A DNA stretch of 64,000 bases from Hymenobacter gelipurpurascens (GTDB lineage: Bacteria; Bacteroidota; Bacteroidia; Cytophagales; Hymenobacteraceae): positions 62,001 through 126,000 of the forward strand of contig NZ_FYEW01000001.1 in assembly GCF_900187375.1 (NCBI RefSeq). Reading direction: 5' to 3'. Each line of letters begins with the position of its first letter. The first letter of the stretch is position 1. A program made the position numbers and the translations under genes. The notes beneath the pieces are model-generated. The model made no database searches, had not been told where the DNA came from, and saw nothing but the letters and a program-made list of their open reading frames with translations. This document shows, piece by piece, positions 1 through 8,472 of the stretch.

Positions 1-771
1 CAGGGCCGCAAAGTTGTGGGCCTGATAGCAGGGCGGAAGCAGACTTTCGGGAAGCGCATCGGGCCCGAAAATGAAGAAGCGCAGGAAGAAGTTGTCGCGG
101 GCCAGCTGGGTGCGCAGCTGGTGGCGCAGGCGCTCATAAAACGCCTCCCCACCCGATTCGGGCGCATAGCGGAACAGCTGTGGGTCGCGCCCTTTGCTGA
201 GATTGGCCTCATCAAAATACCGGATAAACTGCGTCTGGAATACGGTGCCGTGCAATTCGCGCTCAAAAAAATCAGTTTGAGCACTCACGGTGCTGAAGCC
301 GAACAGCTGGCACAGCGCTGCCTGCGTGGCAGCGTCCAGGCTCGGCAAAAAGCCGGTCAGGTAGGTTTCCAGGCGGCCCGCCGTGAGTAGTCCGCCCGGA
401 TGGCTGCTGAAAAAAGGCGCCCAGTAATGGCGCAGCACGGTAGGCAGCGAAGGCGCCACCTCCGCCCAGGTAGCAGCCACCTGCGCCGGCCCCTGTAGGC
501 CTAGCAATGCCTGAAACACCTCCGCCGAGTGATACTTGATCAGGTAGCACTTAAAGGACAGCAGGTGGTTTTGCACCGGGTTCAGGTCAAGAGCCGTGAC
601 GCGCCGGGGGCCGGCCAGCAGGGCGTTGAGCGCATTGCAGCCCGCCGAGGTTATCACCAGTACTTCATCGGTGGGGCTGAGGTTGAGGGCTTGGTAGAGC
701 GTGCGGCTGTCTTCCCACACCAAGGAGTAGCGGACACGGTCGAGGGCGACGTTGTAGAACTCGGAATTCAT
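1..771 (-). CDS. BtaA-like (DUF3419) S-adenosylmethionine-dependent 3-amino-3-carboxypropyl transferase, 3' end outside window
   Basis: The reading frame is open from the ATG at 771 to base 1 (257 codons, no stop), so the C-terminus is missing. The start reads MNSEFYNVALDRVRYSLVWE. It is followed by a VLVITSAGCNALN nucleotide-binding-like loop (residues about 38-50) and an ALDLNPVQN segment, as in the DUF3419/BtaA family. In that family BtaA moves the aminocarboxypropyl group of S-adenosylmethionine onto diacylglycerol, the first step of betaine-lipid synthesis. The gene lies 72 bp downstream of an AMP-forming ligase on the same strand, so the two are probably one operon. No BtaB methyltransferase is visible in the window, and the true acceptor here may differ. 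Family assignment is fairly secure; the substrate is inference. Confidence 0.75.
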   Translation of the reverse strand, partial: MNSEFYNVALDRVRYSLVWEDSRTLYQALNLSPTDEVLVITSAGCNALNALLAGPRRVTALDLNPVQNHLLSFKCYLIKYHSAEVFQALLGLQGPAQVAATWAEVAPSLPTVLRHYWAPFFSSHPGGLLTAGRLETYLTGFLPSLDAATQAALCQLFGFSTVSAQTDFFERELHGTVFQTQFIRYFDEANLSKGRDPQLFRYAPESGGEAFYERLRHQLRTQLARDNFFLRFFIFGPDALPESLLPPCYQAHNFAAL

Positions 772-843
772 GGCAGAGAGCAGATACAGGAGAAGACGAA
801 AGGAGGAGCCGGAAAGCCCGACCGGAGTTGCAGCCCAGCGGCG

Positions 844-2292
844 CTAGGCCAGTTGGGAATAAAGGATCTTGGAGTGATGCCGCCCATCTACTGGCAGCTC
901 TGCTCGAAAGAGAAATTCAATGCCCAAATCTGAGGGGAACCACTGGCTTAGCACTTTCCGCAAGGCCGGTTCCAGATCAGCGGGGCCCTGCACATACACT
1001 CTAAAGCCTTCAGCAAAAGGGCATGCAGCCACCCGCTCAGCGCCGCAAACCTCGCTCAGGGCGTGCTCCAGCTGATAGTGCTGCACCCCGGCCACCAGGG
1101 TTTCGTTGCCTTTGCGGCCCGTGAGCACCAACTGGTGCTGGTCGTTGAGGTAGCCAAAGTCGCCGGTCAGGAACCACTCTGAGCCGGTCACAGCTACGTG
1201 CGGGCCGCGCACAGCCAGTTCGCCCACCTCGGCCCAGGTGCCCGCCGGCGTCCGAACGTGGCCTAGCGGGCGCAATTCCCAAGTCAGCTCGGGCCGCAGG
1301 TGGCCTACGCAGTAGCCGGCAGCGGCTGGAGGAGCAGGAGCCGCTGCCGCATCGCGGATGGCCAGCGGCTCCGCTTCCGAAGAACCATAAATAACGAGAC
1401 GCCGGGCCGCCGGGAAAAAGGGCTGCAAGGCCAGCAGCAGGGCTTCCGGCACCGGCGAGCCACCGATGCCCAGTGCCACCACGGCCGGGAAAGCAGCGGG
1501 GTGCTGCTCCAAATAATGCAGCAGGCGGCGGAAGTAAAACACGTTGCCGGTGAGCGTATGGATGCGGCCGGTGCCCAGCTGTGCCACTACCGCGGCTGGC
1601 TCCAGGCGGCGCACATCCAGGGCTGGCACGGCGGGCAGCACGCTGGTAACGCCGGCGGCTAGGTTGTGCAGCAGCACATTGGGGAACAGCGGAAAATCGT
1701 GCTGGCCGGGCAGGGGCGGAAAGGCGGCTTTGAGTACCTCATGCTGCGCCCGCAACACCGCATGCGTCCGGACTACCGTTTTGGGTGAGCCGCCCGTAGA
1801 GCCCGAACTGTGCGAAATAAGCGCGGCCTGCGTAGGCAGCACCGGCTGCGGCAGCAAAGCCGGCGCCACGGCTTTTTCCACTGCCGGTGCGGCCAGCAGC
1901 CGCAACCCCCGGAGCCGCGTGAGCAGGCGCGCCCAGGTGGGCACCGTTTCGGCCACCAGGCCTACCCGAATACCTTGTTGCTGCGCCAGCTTCCGCAGAC
2001 TTTTAGCCGTGCTGCCAGCCGGAGGAAGCACCGGTATCGCGCCCACTGCCAACAGGCCTAGCAGCCCACTGAGCAGCGCGGGGCCCACGGGCAGCGCCAG
2101 AAGCACCTTCTGCCCGGGCCGCACGCCCTGGCGGAGCAGGTGCGCCCCTACACTTCCAATGCGTGCCAACAGGTGCTGGCCAGTATCGGGGGTGGGGGCG
2201 GGAGTGCCGGGAAGAGCTGGCCAGTGCACCCACTCCCGCCCGGGCTGGGCGGTGAGGTTGGCGTGAATCAACTCATAGAAATTGGCAGACAT
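844..2292 (-). CDS. AMP-dependent synthetase/ligase (acyl-adenylating enzyme)
   Basis: 482 aa from the internal ATG at 2292 (MSANFYELIHANL). An upstream in-frame ATG at 2394 would add 34 residues that do not resemble the family. The ANL-superfamily signatures are present: the phosphate-binding loop SHSSGSTGGSPK, a YGSSEAEPLA motif, WFLTGDFGYL, and a C-terminal VDGRHHSKILY that carries the conserved lysine. Such enzymes adenylate a carboxylate and usually pass it to CoA or a carrier. It is the upstream gene of a pair with the BtaA-like transferase, which suggests the product is a modified lipid or amino acid-linked metabolite. The substrate cannot be read from the sequence. Confidence 0.8.
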   Translation of the reverse strand: MSANFYELIHANLTAQPGREWVHWPALPGTPAPTPDTGQHLLARIGSVGAHLLRQGVRPGQKVLLALPVGPALLSGLLGLLAVGAIPVLPPAGSTAKSLRKLAQQQGIRVGLVAETVPTWARLLTRLRGLRLLAAPAVEKAVAPALLPQPVLPTQAALISHSSGSTGGSPKTVVRTHAVLRAQHEVLKAAFPPLPGQHDFPLFPNVLLHNLAAGVTSVLPAVPALDVRRLEPAAVVAQLGTGRIHTLTGNVFYFRRLLHYLEQHPAAFPAVVALGIGGSPVPEALLLALQPFFPAARRLVIYGSSEAEPLAIRDAAAAPAPPAAAGYCVGHLRPELTWELRPLGHVRTPAGTWAEVGELAVRGPHVAVTGSEWFLTGDFGYLNDQHQLVLTGRKGNETLVAGVQHYQLEHALSEVCGAERVAACPFAEGFRVYVQGPADLEPALRKVLSQWFPSDLGIEFLFRAELPVDGRHHSKILYSQLA

Positions 2293-2470
2293 AGCAACGG
2301 GCGCGGGGGCAAAATCAAGAAGGGAAACAGGCCGCCAGGAGGTAGCCGAAGCGTGTTTCAAATGGAGCGTTATTCCGACCCGAATCAAAACCACAACCCG
2401 CTTATTCCTGACTTTTCAGTTAGGTGCTTCCGGTAAGTAGAAACCTGTTTTCTGGCTCAGAATGACACAA

Positions 2471-2504
2471 AAAAGTCCCGGTAGCTGGTGGCTGCCGGGA
2501 CTTT
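2471..2504 (-). terminator. Intrinsic terminator after the zinc-ribbon gene
   Basis: AAGTCCCGG and CCGGGACTT arms form a stem around a short loop. On the minus strand the stem is followed directly by a run of six T. It sits 29 bp beyond the stop codon of the minus-strand gene that ends at 2533. Confidence 0.85.
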
Positions 2505-2532
2505 AAGCGAAGTATAAATTCTGGCGAATATA

Positions 2533-3135
2533 TCAGGGGCGCTCAACTTCCAGAATCTGCTCCTTCGTGAGCATGATGTTGAGGTCGTAGCGGGTGAGCT
2601 CTACCGGCTCGGCGGCGTAGAACTCGGGCTTGTCGAGCTTCTCTACTTCGCGCTGGCTTTCCATCTCGTAGTTGTTCGGGAGCAGCTTCACGCTATTGCC
2701 CGTTACATCCTGCACCTTGAGCAGGGAGTAGTGCCCATTTTCCGTCCGGATGTGGTATAGGTCGCCTTTGTGAGGGGTTTCCACAAAGAGCTGAGTATCC
2801 TTCTGGCTGGTGCCGTGTAGCACCAAACCCGATAGCACCGTGAGCAACAGCAGCGCTAGGCCACTAAAGTGCCAGCCCGGTACGCGCACTTGTTGCTGCA
2901 CCTGCAGCATCGTCTGTTTCAGGGCCGGGTCCATTTCCTGGGGCTGTAGCACCTGCCGGCAATGGCGGCACTCGGCGGCGCCGGTTTTGCCCAGCGAAAA
3001 CATGGGGACCCAGTAGAGATGGGCGTAGCGCCCGAAAATGCTCACCCGCCGGCTGTTGGGGGCGGCGCAGGTGGGGCAGGCGCCAGGTACGGGCTCAGTA
3101 ACCAGGTGGGATGCGCGGTGGCCGTAAATGATCAT
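2533..3135 (-). CDS. Zinc-ribbon membrane protein of unknown function
   Basis: 200 aa. Two CxxC pairs near the N-terminus (CPTC at about 20-23 and CRHC at about 56-59) look like a split zinc ribbon. One clear hydrophobic segment at about 88-107 (GLALLLLTVLSGLVL) would anchor the protein in the inner membrane, leaving a C-terminal domain of about 90 residues outside or inside. I do not recognise a named family. The C-terminal half (GDLYHIRTENGHYSLLKVQD) looks like a small beta domain. The gene stands alone, with its own terminator downstream. The reading frame is credible; function is unknown. Confidence 0.7.
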   Translation of the reverse strand: MIIYGHRASHLVTEPVPGACPTCAAPNSRRVSIFGRYAHLYWVPMFSLGKTGAAECRHCRQVLQPQEMDPALKQTMLQVQQQVRVPGWHFSGLALLLLTVLSGLVLHGTSQKDTQLFVETPHKGDLYHIRTENGHYSLLKVQDVTGNSVKLLPNNYEMESQREVEKLDKPEFYAAEPVELTRYDLNIMLTKEQILEVERP

Positions 3136-3275
3136 GGGGAGCGGAAAGGCAGGCTAGTTGCCAGGGCGTGGAGTGGGAGTCTGCCGCCGACTGGCCTAGG
3201 CCTGCTACATATGTTAGGTGCATAATATTCGGCTTTTTGAACCGAATTTCCATACTTCTGCCCCGAAAATGTGGC

Positions 3276-4946
3276 TTAGCGCTGCTGCGCGAACCGCTGC
3301 CCGAAAAAGTCGCCGGAATTCCAGGTGGGTCGGGCGGGGTTTTGCGCCACCAGATACCCGATCAGGAAGTTCAGCTGCACGTATTTCTTGCCAGCTTCAA
3401 AGTCGAAAACACCGCTGGTATCGTCTTGGGGCTTGTGGTAGGTGACGGCCCGCCATTTCTGCACCTGCTCGCTGAGGTTGTTCTTGCCATCGGCGGTGCG
3501 GTTGCCGTATTTGATGTGCAGGGCCGGAATTCCCTGCATCACGAAGCTATACTGATCGGAGCGGATAAAGCGGTTCTGGTCGGGCTCGGGGTCGGCCTCT
3601 ACCGTCAGGCCCAGATATTGCGCCGCTTCCGCTACGGGCTGGCTGAGAGTGGAGTGCTGGGCGCCCAGCGGCACCACCGAGAGCAGGGGCGCAATGATAG
3701 TAGGCATATCAGTATTCACATCGGCCACAATGTTGGCTTTGGGCACCGTCGGGTTGGAGGCAAAGTACGCCGAGCCCAGCAGGCCCAGCTCCTCGCCGGT
3801 TTGCAGCACAAACAGCAAACTGCGGCTGGGCTTCTGCTTGAGGTGGGAGTAAATGTTGGCTATTTCCAGCACCGAGGCCGCACCGGACGCGTTGTCATGG
3901 GCGCCGTTATAAATAGAGTCGCCATTGACGGGGGCGGCCACGCCCAGGTGGTCGAGGTGGGCGGAGTGCACCACGTATTCGTCGCGCAGCTTCGCATCGG
4001 AGCCCGTGATTTTGCCTACCACATTGTAGCTATCGAAATCCTGGTAGGCAGAGCGGTACTCGGCGCGCAGGGTGGTAGGCAGTGCTGCCGAGGCCGGCTT
4101 GCCCTGCCGCAGCGCTGCCAGCACCTGCCCCGAGTCGAGGGCGGCGGTGCGCAGCAGGTTCTGGAAGGCGCTGGCCCCCAGGTTGCCGACCACCTGCAGG
4201 CCTACGTTCGGGATAAACGTGCGCGAAACCGCCACCTTACCTTCCGCATTCAGTACACTGGTGGTAATGCGCTTGGTGGTAGGCGAGGGGGCAGTGCGCG
4301 GGGCTACGGTGGCCGCTACCAGCACGCCTACCGCGCCATGGCGGGCGGCGTTTTGCATGGTCATGAGCAAATCCTGACTGGCCGCTGCTACAGTGCTCGG
4401 GAAGTTGCGTGGAGCGCCGCGCACAATCATCACCAGCTTGCCTTTCACATCGAGGCCGGCGTAGTCATCGTAGCCCAGCTCGGGCGCGCTGATACCGTAG
4501 CCCGCAAATGCCACCGGCGCCTCTACCGTGGCGGCAGGCTGCTCTGGGTGAGGATTGAACACGAAATCGGTGGCGTAGGCCAGGGGTTGCGGACTGGAGC
4601 CCGGCGCTGCATCGCGGCGGGTGAGGGTAGCGCCGAGCAGGGCCGTGGCCCGGCGCAGACGGACCCGTTGCACGTAGGTGCCGTTTTCGCCGGCTGGCTC
4701 TACGCCCAGCTGGCGCAATTGTGCCGTTACGTACTCAACGGCCATCTGATAGCCCGGTGTGCCAGCCTGCCGACCCTGGAGCTTATCATCGGCCAAATAC
4801 CAGATGTGGGATTTGATAGCCTCGGGGCGCACCTTGCTGAGGGCGCGGGCCACTTTTTTCGGGACGGGAGACGGCTGGGTAGGTTGGGCCGCCGCCGGAA
4901 GCGCCAGCAGCGAAGCCGCTGCCAGAAGGAGAGCTGCTAATTTCAT
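3276..4946 (-). CDS. Secreted M28-family zinc peptidase with PA domain
   Basis: 556 aa from the ATG at 4946, chosen because it opens a good signal peptide (MKLAALLLAAASLLALPAAA). A start five codons upstream adds nothing. A protease-associated domain spans roughly 125-295 and the M28 catalytic domain roughly 310-540. Metal-binding and catalytic motifs are intact: AHLDHLG (His about 330), GAHDNASGAAS (Asp about 351), QTGEELGLLG (Glu-Glu about 385-386), an NTDMP aspartate and a late ITYH/VTYHKPQDD-type histidine. Members are di-zinc aminopeptidases or carboxypeptidases acting outside the cytoplasm. A much longer-looking antisense frame over the same DNA is a shadow. Confidence 0.9.
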   Translation of the reverse strand: MKLAALLLAAASLLALPAAAQPTQPSPVPKKVARALSKVRPEAIKSHIWYLADDKLQGRQAGTPGYQMAVEYVTAQLRQLGVEPAGENGTYVQRVRLRRATALLGATLTRRDAAPGSSPQPLAYATDFVFNPHPEQPAATVEAPVAFAGYGISAPELGYDDYAGLDVKGKLVMIVRGAPRNFPSTVAAASQDLLMTMQNAARHGAVGVLVAATVAPRTAPSPTTKRITTSVLNAEGKVAVSRTFIPNVGLQVVGNLGASAFQNLLRTAALDSGQVLAALRQGKPASAALPTTLRAEYRSAYQDFDSYNVVGKITGSDAKLRDEYVVHSAHLDHLGVAAPVNGDSIYNGAHDNASGAASVLEIANIYSHLKQKPSRSLLFVLQTGEELGLLGSAYFASNPTVPKANIVADVNTDMPTIIAPLLSVVPLGAQHSTLSQPVAEAAQYLGLTVEADPEPDQNRFIRSDQYSFVMQGIPALHIKYGNRTADGKNNLSEQVQKWRAVTYHKPQDDTSGVFDFEAGKKYVQLNFLIGYLVAQNPARPTWNSGDFFGQRFAQQR

Positions 4947-5078
4947 AGGCCCAAAATACACAGCTCGGCCTTACCGCGTGGCATTGGCTGCCGGTATAGG
5001 GTCCAACTGGCCTAGCCAGGCTGGTAATGCCGGCCAAGATACAGGTGGCCGGCATTACGATTTTACGGAATGGCCTGA

Positions 5079-5112
5079 CACAACAAGAGAGGCCTAGGCC
5101 TCTCTTGTTGTG
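5079..5112. repeat. Perfect 34-bp palindrome centred on GGCCTAGGCC
   Basis: Bases 5079-5112 read identically on both strands, with GGCCTAGGCC exactly at the centre and no spacer. It lies 15 bp beyond the stop of the minus-strand gene ending at 5127, so it could act as a terminator hairpin. It has no long T run on either side. Confidence 0.8.
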
Positions 5113-5126
5113 GTGTGAAAGTCAGA

Positions 5127-5483
5127 TTAAGCTACCGTAGAGGTTTCTACCGCTTGAAGCAGGTCCTCAATGCGGGTAGCGTGGGTGTCTATGCGTTCCA
5201 GGCCGGCGCGGGCCTCCTCTATTTGGCCGCGTTGGTACTGCTGCACCAAAGAGCGGGCCGTATCCAGCATGCGCGTTAGCTCAAACTGCAGCTGCTGCAC
5301 TGCCGGCACGGTGCCGTAGCGCGGTTTCACTACCGCCTCCAGCCACTCGCCCAGCGGATTTTGGCGAAGGGAAAATAGCGCCTCATCGGGCTCTCGCACG
5401 CCATACAGCACCGAGCGAAGCCGGGATTTGAACAGCACCTGTTTAATCCGGGCCTGTTGAAAATCCAGGTTGGTTATGTCCAT
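5127..5483 (-). CDS. CZB-like small sensory domain protein lacking the zinc ligands
   Basis: 118 aa, all-helical. The layout FQQARIKQVLFKSRLRSVLYG ... NPLGEWLEAVVKPRYG ... VPAVQQLQFELTRMLDTA ... EARAGLERI follows the chemoreceptor zinc-binding (CZB) domain as found standing alone in Bacteroidetes. The ligand positions of the family (His in helix 1, the Cys of C-x-LG-x-W, and two His in helix 3) are here Gln, Asn/Pro, and Glu/Leu-Met by eye alignment. Zinc binding is therefore unlikely. It begins 42 bp after the stop of a three-PAS protein, so the two are probably co-expressed and may act as sensor and partner. Confidence 0.65.
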   Translation of the reverse strand: MDITNLDFQQARIKQVLFKSRLRSVLYGVREPDEALFSLRQNPLGEWLEAVVKPRYGTVPAVQQLQFELTRMLDTARSLVQQYQRGQIEEARAGLERIDTHATRIEDLLQAVETSTVA

Positions 5484-5525
5484 ACTACGAAGAATAGTTG
5501 CCCGAAAGCAGGGTGGGAAACTATT

Positions 5526-6830
5526 TTATTGAACATTCTTTCCTGCATCTTCCAAGGCCAGCCGGGCCTTTACGAGGTCCGTTACATCGAAGGCAAACAC
5601 GGTGATACCCGCTTTCTGCCCGCTTTCCTTGAACTGCTGATAGGTGAAATTGAGGAAGCGCCGCTGCAGCTGTCCGCTGCCATCCAGATCCAGCATAATG
5701 GACTGCTCATTGCCGATAAAGGTCTCGCCCGTGTTGTATACGCCATCTAGTAAGCCCACAAATCCTTGCTCAATCACTTCCGGCAGAGCTTCCGCTACGG
5801 TGCGGCCCACCAGCTCGCGGTGCGGAAACAGCTTCTGGTACTCGGGGTTCACAAACTCGAAACGGTGCTCGGGGCCACGCAGAATGCAGATCATGGCTGG
5901 CGTCTGCATGAACAGGTTGAAGAACGTCTCGCGCTGCTGATTGGCCAGCTGGTAGGCCTGGTAGGCCTGGTCGGAGAGGAGGGCCTGCTGCTCGTTGGTT
6001 TCCAGCAGTTCCTGCACCAGCTGCTTCTGATCCTGAATATCGGTTCCGCCACCAACCCACATCGTAATCTGGCCATTGGCATCTACGCGGGGCAGGCCGC
6101 GCATAAGCAGCCAGCGGTACTGCCCGTCGTGGCGGCGCAGGCGGTATTCTACCTGGTACGGTTGCCCGGTGGCAATAGCTGTCTGCCAGAGATGGCGTAC
6201 GCGCTCCTGGTCCTCGGGGTGGATGTTCTCCATCCAGTTGTTGTTCAGCTCTGCCTCCAGGGGACGCCCCGTAAACTGCAGCCAGCGCGAGTTGAAGTAG
6301 TCCCGCTCACCGGTAGGGGTGGCCGTCCAGACCAGAATCGGAACAGACTCCTGCACGAACCGCATCCGGTCCTGGCTTTCGGCCAGCTCGCGCCGGGTTT
6401 GCTCGGCCTGGAGCTGGGCGCGGTACTGCTCCGTTACATCCTGCGTGCGCTGCAGAATAAATTGCAGTTCACCTTGCGGGCTGAGAATAGGGTAGTGGGT
6501 AGCCTCCCAGTACAGCTCCTCTAGGCCACCTCCTTGTTCAGCGGGGCGCTCCAGGTCGTACCGGATCAGGGGCATAGTGTGCGGCTCCAGGTGCCGACGT
6601 ACGTGCTCGTGCGATTCCCGGATAACGGCAGCCGACTGCTCATCGGTAGCGGGGAAGGCTTCGAAAAAGGGCTTGTCTACGACTTCCTCCCGGCTTTTCA
6701 GCGACACCGCTACGTGGCTGTCGGTGTTGTCGATGATGGTTGCCTCAGCGTTTGGGGCAATGAGCAGGAAATTTTCGGGCAGCGAGTGAAACAGGTACTG
6801 ATAGTCAACTGGAAAAGCGGACGCAGGCAT
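5526..6830 (-). CDS. Three-PAS-domain sensory protein without output domain
   Basis: 434 aa. PAS-like domains lie at about 8-130, 150-270 (PILVWTATPTGERDYFNSRWLQFTG with a PAC tail GGTDIQDQK) and 300-425 (MICILRGPEHRFEFVNPEYQ). Coiled-coil-like linkers rich in Gln/Glu lie between the second and third. No histidine-kinase, GGDEF or DNA-binding domain follows, and there is no signal peptide, so it is cytoplasmic and must signal through a partner. The partner is probably the CZB-like protein encoded 42 bp downstream. Confidence 0.8.
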   Translation of the reverse strand: MPASAFPVDYQYLFHSLPENFLLIAPNAEATIIDNTDSHVAVSLKSREEVVDKPFFEAFPATDEQSAAVIRESHEHVRRHLEPHTMPLIRYDLERPAEQGGGLEELYWEATHYPILSPQGELQFILQRTQDVTEQYRAQLQAEQTRRELAESQDRMRFVQESVPILVWTATPTGERDYFNSRWLQFTGRPLEAELNNNWMENIHPEDQERVRHLWQTAIATGQPYQVEYRLRRHDGQYRWLLMRGLPRVDANGQITMWVGGGTDIQDQKQLVQELLETNEQQALLSDQAYQAYQLANQQRETFFNLFMQTPAMICILRGPEHRFEFVNPEYQKLFPHRELVGRTVAEALPEVIEQGFVGLLDGVYNTGETFIGNEQSIMLDLDGSGQLQRRFLNFTYQQFKESGQKAGITVFAFDVTDLVKARLALEDAGKNVQ

Positions 6831-7113
6831 AAGGTAGGAAAGGCGGTAGTTGTGGGATAAACAAGGGCGCTGCCACTGCAGGCAAGGGCAGAAAAACAGC
6901 AGCCAAAGAGTAGCTCTGTTACTAGGCTAAAGGCGCTGCAAAGGATAATACAATGCGTCTGGCACGAACCCAATCAGAAGGCTTGAGTAGGCAAAGGTCA
7001 GCAAAAAGAAGAGACAATCTATTCTTGATAGTTGAGCTCGGTGTTCTGCCAGTTGAACGGCTAAATTGCCAAGCTGAACAGTAAAATCAGAAGTAAGAAG
7101 CCCCTAGGCCAGG

Positions 7114-7563
7114 TTACGCCCGCACCATATGAATGTGCGGAATACCATCTTCCAGGTAGCCTTCACCCACCTGCTGAAAGTCGAAGCTCTCGTAAAAGTC
7201 CTGCAGGTAAAGCTGCGCCCCTATCTGGATGGGCTGCTCGCCGAACAGCGTACCAACAGCCGCTATAGATTGCCGCAGCAACTCGCGCCCCAGCCCAAAA
7301 CGCCGCGCCTTTGGGCTCACAACCACGCGCCCAATACTGGCCTCGGGGTAGCTGATGCCGGCCCCGAACAGGCGCGTGTAGGCCACTAGCTCGCCCTCTT
7401 CGGAGTGGCCTAGCAGGTGGTAGGCCACCTGGTCCTGGCCATCAATGTCCTGGAAAGCACAGGTTTGCTCCACCACAAACACTTCGGAGCGCAGCTGCAG
7501 CAGGGCATAGAGTTCCGTAAGGGTGAGGGCGTGAAAGGGCTTGGAGGTCCAGGTGAGCGTCAT
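7114..7563 (-). CDS. elaA: ElaA-family GNAT N-acetyltransferase
   Basis: 149 aa, the usual length for ElaA. ElaA-type features are ALLQLRSEVFVVEQTC near the N-terminus, the acetyl-CoA loop IGRVVVSPKARRFGLGRELL, and the C-terminal LYLQDFYESFDFQQVGE...DGIPHIHM. The acceptor of ElaA proteins is not well established. The gene stands alone; 283 bp upstream of the neighbouring PAS gene hold nothing I can identify. Confidence 0.85.
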   Translation of the reverse strand: MTLTWTSKPFHALTLTELYALLQLRSEVFVVEQTCAFQDIDGQDQVAYHLLGHSEEGELVAYTRLFGAGISYPEASIGRVVVSPKARRFGLGRELLRQSIAAVGTLFGEQPIQIGAQLYLQDFYESFDFQQVGEGYLEDGIPHIHMVRA

Positions 7564-7786
7564 GACGGGAGAGAAGGTGTGGTGTAAGCAGAAGGTCTAC
7601 AAAGATTGGCGTTAATCCTTACAGACCGGCGTGTGGGGCAACATTGAATGGAAATCAACCCACAGAAACCAGCCTCAATAGAGGGCCTATCAGACGATAG
7701 GGTATATTGAGTGCAGGCTCGTCCAGCACCTTCTTCATGGGAGAAGTCAGAGCCAATGGAACCCAAAAATGACCCCAAGGCAGGCT

Positions 7787-8266
7787 ATGCAGAACAGACA
7801 AGTACAGCTCAGACAAACCCAAACTGCTGACCTGGAATACCTCTTTCAACTTCAGCAGGACAAGGAGGCTACGTATTTGGCTGCCTTTACTCCGCCAGAC
7901 CACAGTTCTAAAGAGGCATACCTTGAAAAATTCACCAGGTTTCTGCAGGGCCCCACCATCCATATGCTGACGATTTTGGTGGATGAAGGCATTGCCGGCA
8001 GCATTGCAAAGTTTGAAATACACGGCGACGCAGAAATTACCTACTGGATAGGCCGAAGCTTCTGGGGCGAAGGAATTGCAACAGCCGCGCTAAAGGAATT
8101 GCTGGTCATCGAAAGTACACGGCCTATTTTCGGTCGAGTGGCATTTGATAATATAGGCTCGCAGAAAGTGTTGGAGAAGTGTGGTTTTCTGAAAATCGGC
8201 ACCGACAAGGGGTTCGCCAATGCGCGGCAGACAGAAGTGGAAGAGTTTATCTATAAGCTGTCCTGA
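7787..8266 (+). CDS. RimJ/RimL-type GNAT acetyltransferase
   Basis: 159 aa from the ATG at 7787 (MQNRQVQLRQTQTADLEYLF). An in-frame ATG at 7769 would add six residues, and the choice is uncertain. The GNAT core is visible: ITYWIGRSFWGEGIATAAL (acetyl-CoA loop) and FDNIGSQKVLEKCGFLKIG near the C-terminus, typical of the RimJ/RimL branch that acetylates protein N-termini or small amines. There is no operon partner. Confidence 0.8.
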   Translation: MQNRQVQLRQTQTADLEYLFQLQQDKEATYLAAFTPPDHSSKEAYLEKFTRFLQGPTIHMLTILVDEGIAGSIAKFEIHGDAEITYWIGRSFWGEGIATAALKELLVIESTRPIFGRVAFDNIGSQKVLEKCGFLKIGTDKGFANARQTEVEEFIYKLS

Positions 8267-8472
8267 GAAGTACCCGAATCTATGGCGGCTGCCTAGTTGA
8301 GTTGGAGCCGTTGGTGAGACGGTATGCTATGGCTAGCCAGTGCAGTGGGCTTAAGGAATACCCTACACAATGGATGGGTACGGCCAACTGAATTACATGC
8401 GAAGACGGCTGGAAGGCGTATAACCCTTTCCTACGCTAGGCCATATCTGGTCACTCAACCAACATAATTCGC

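Noticed and set aside
3168..4940. A 590-codon plus-strand open frame opposite the M28 peptidase
   Set aside because: It is antisense to a gene with intact signal peptide and metal motifs. Its translation has no recognisable family and the composition expected of a GC-rich shadow frame.
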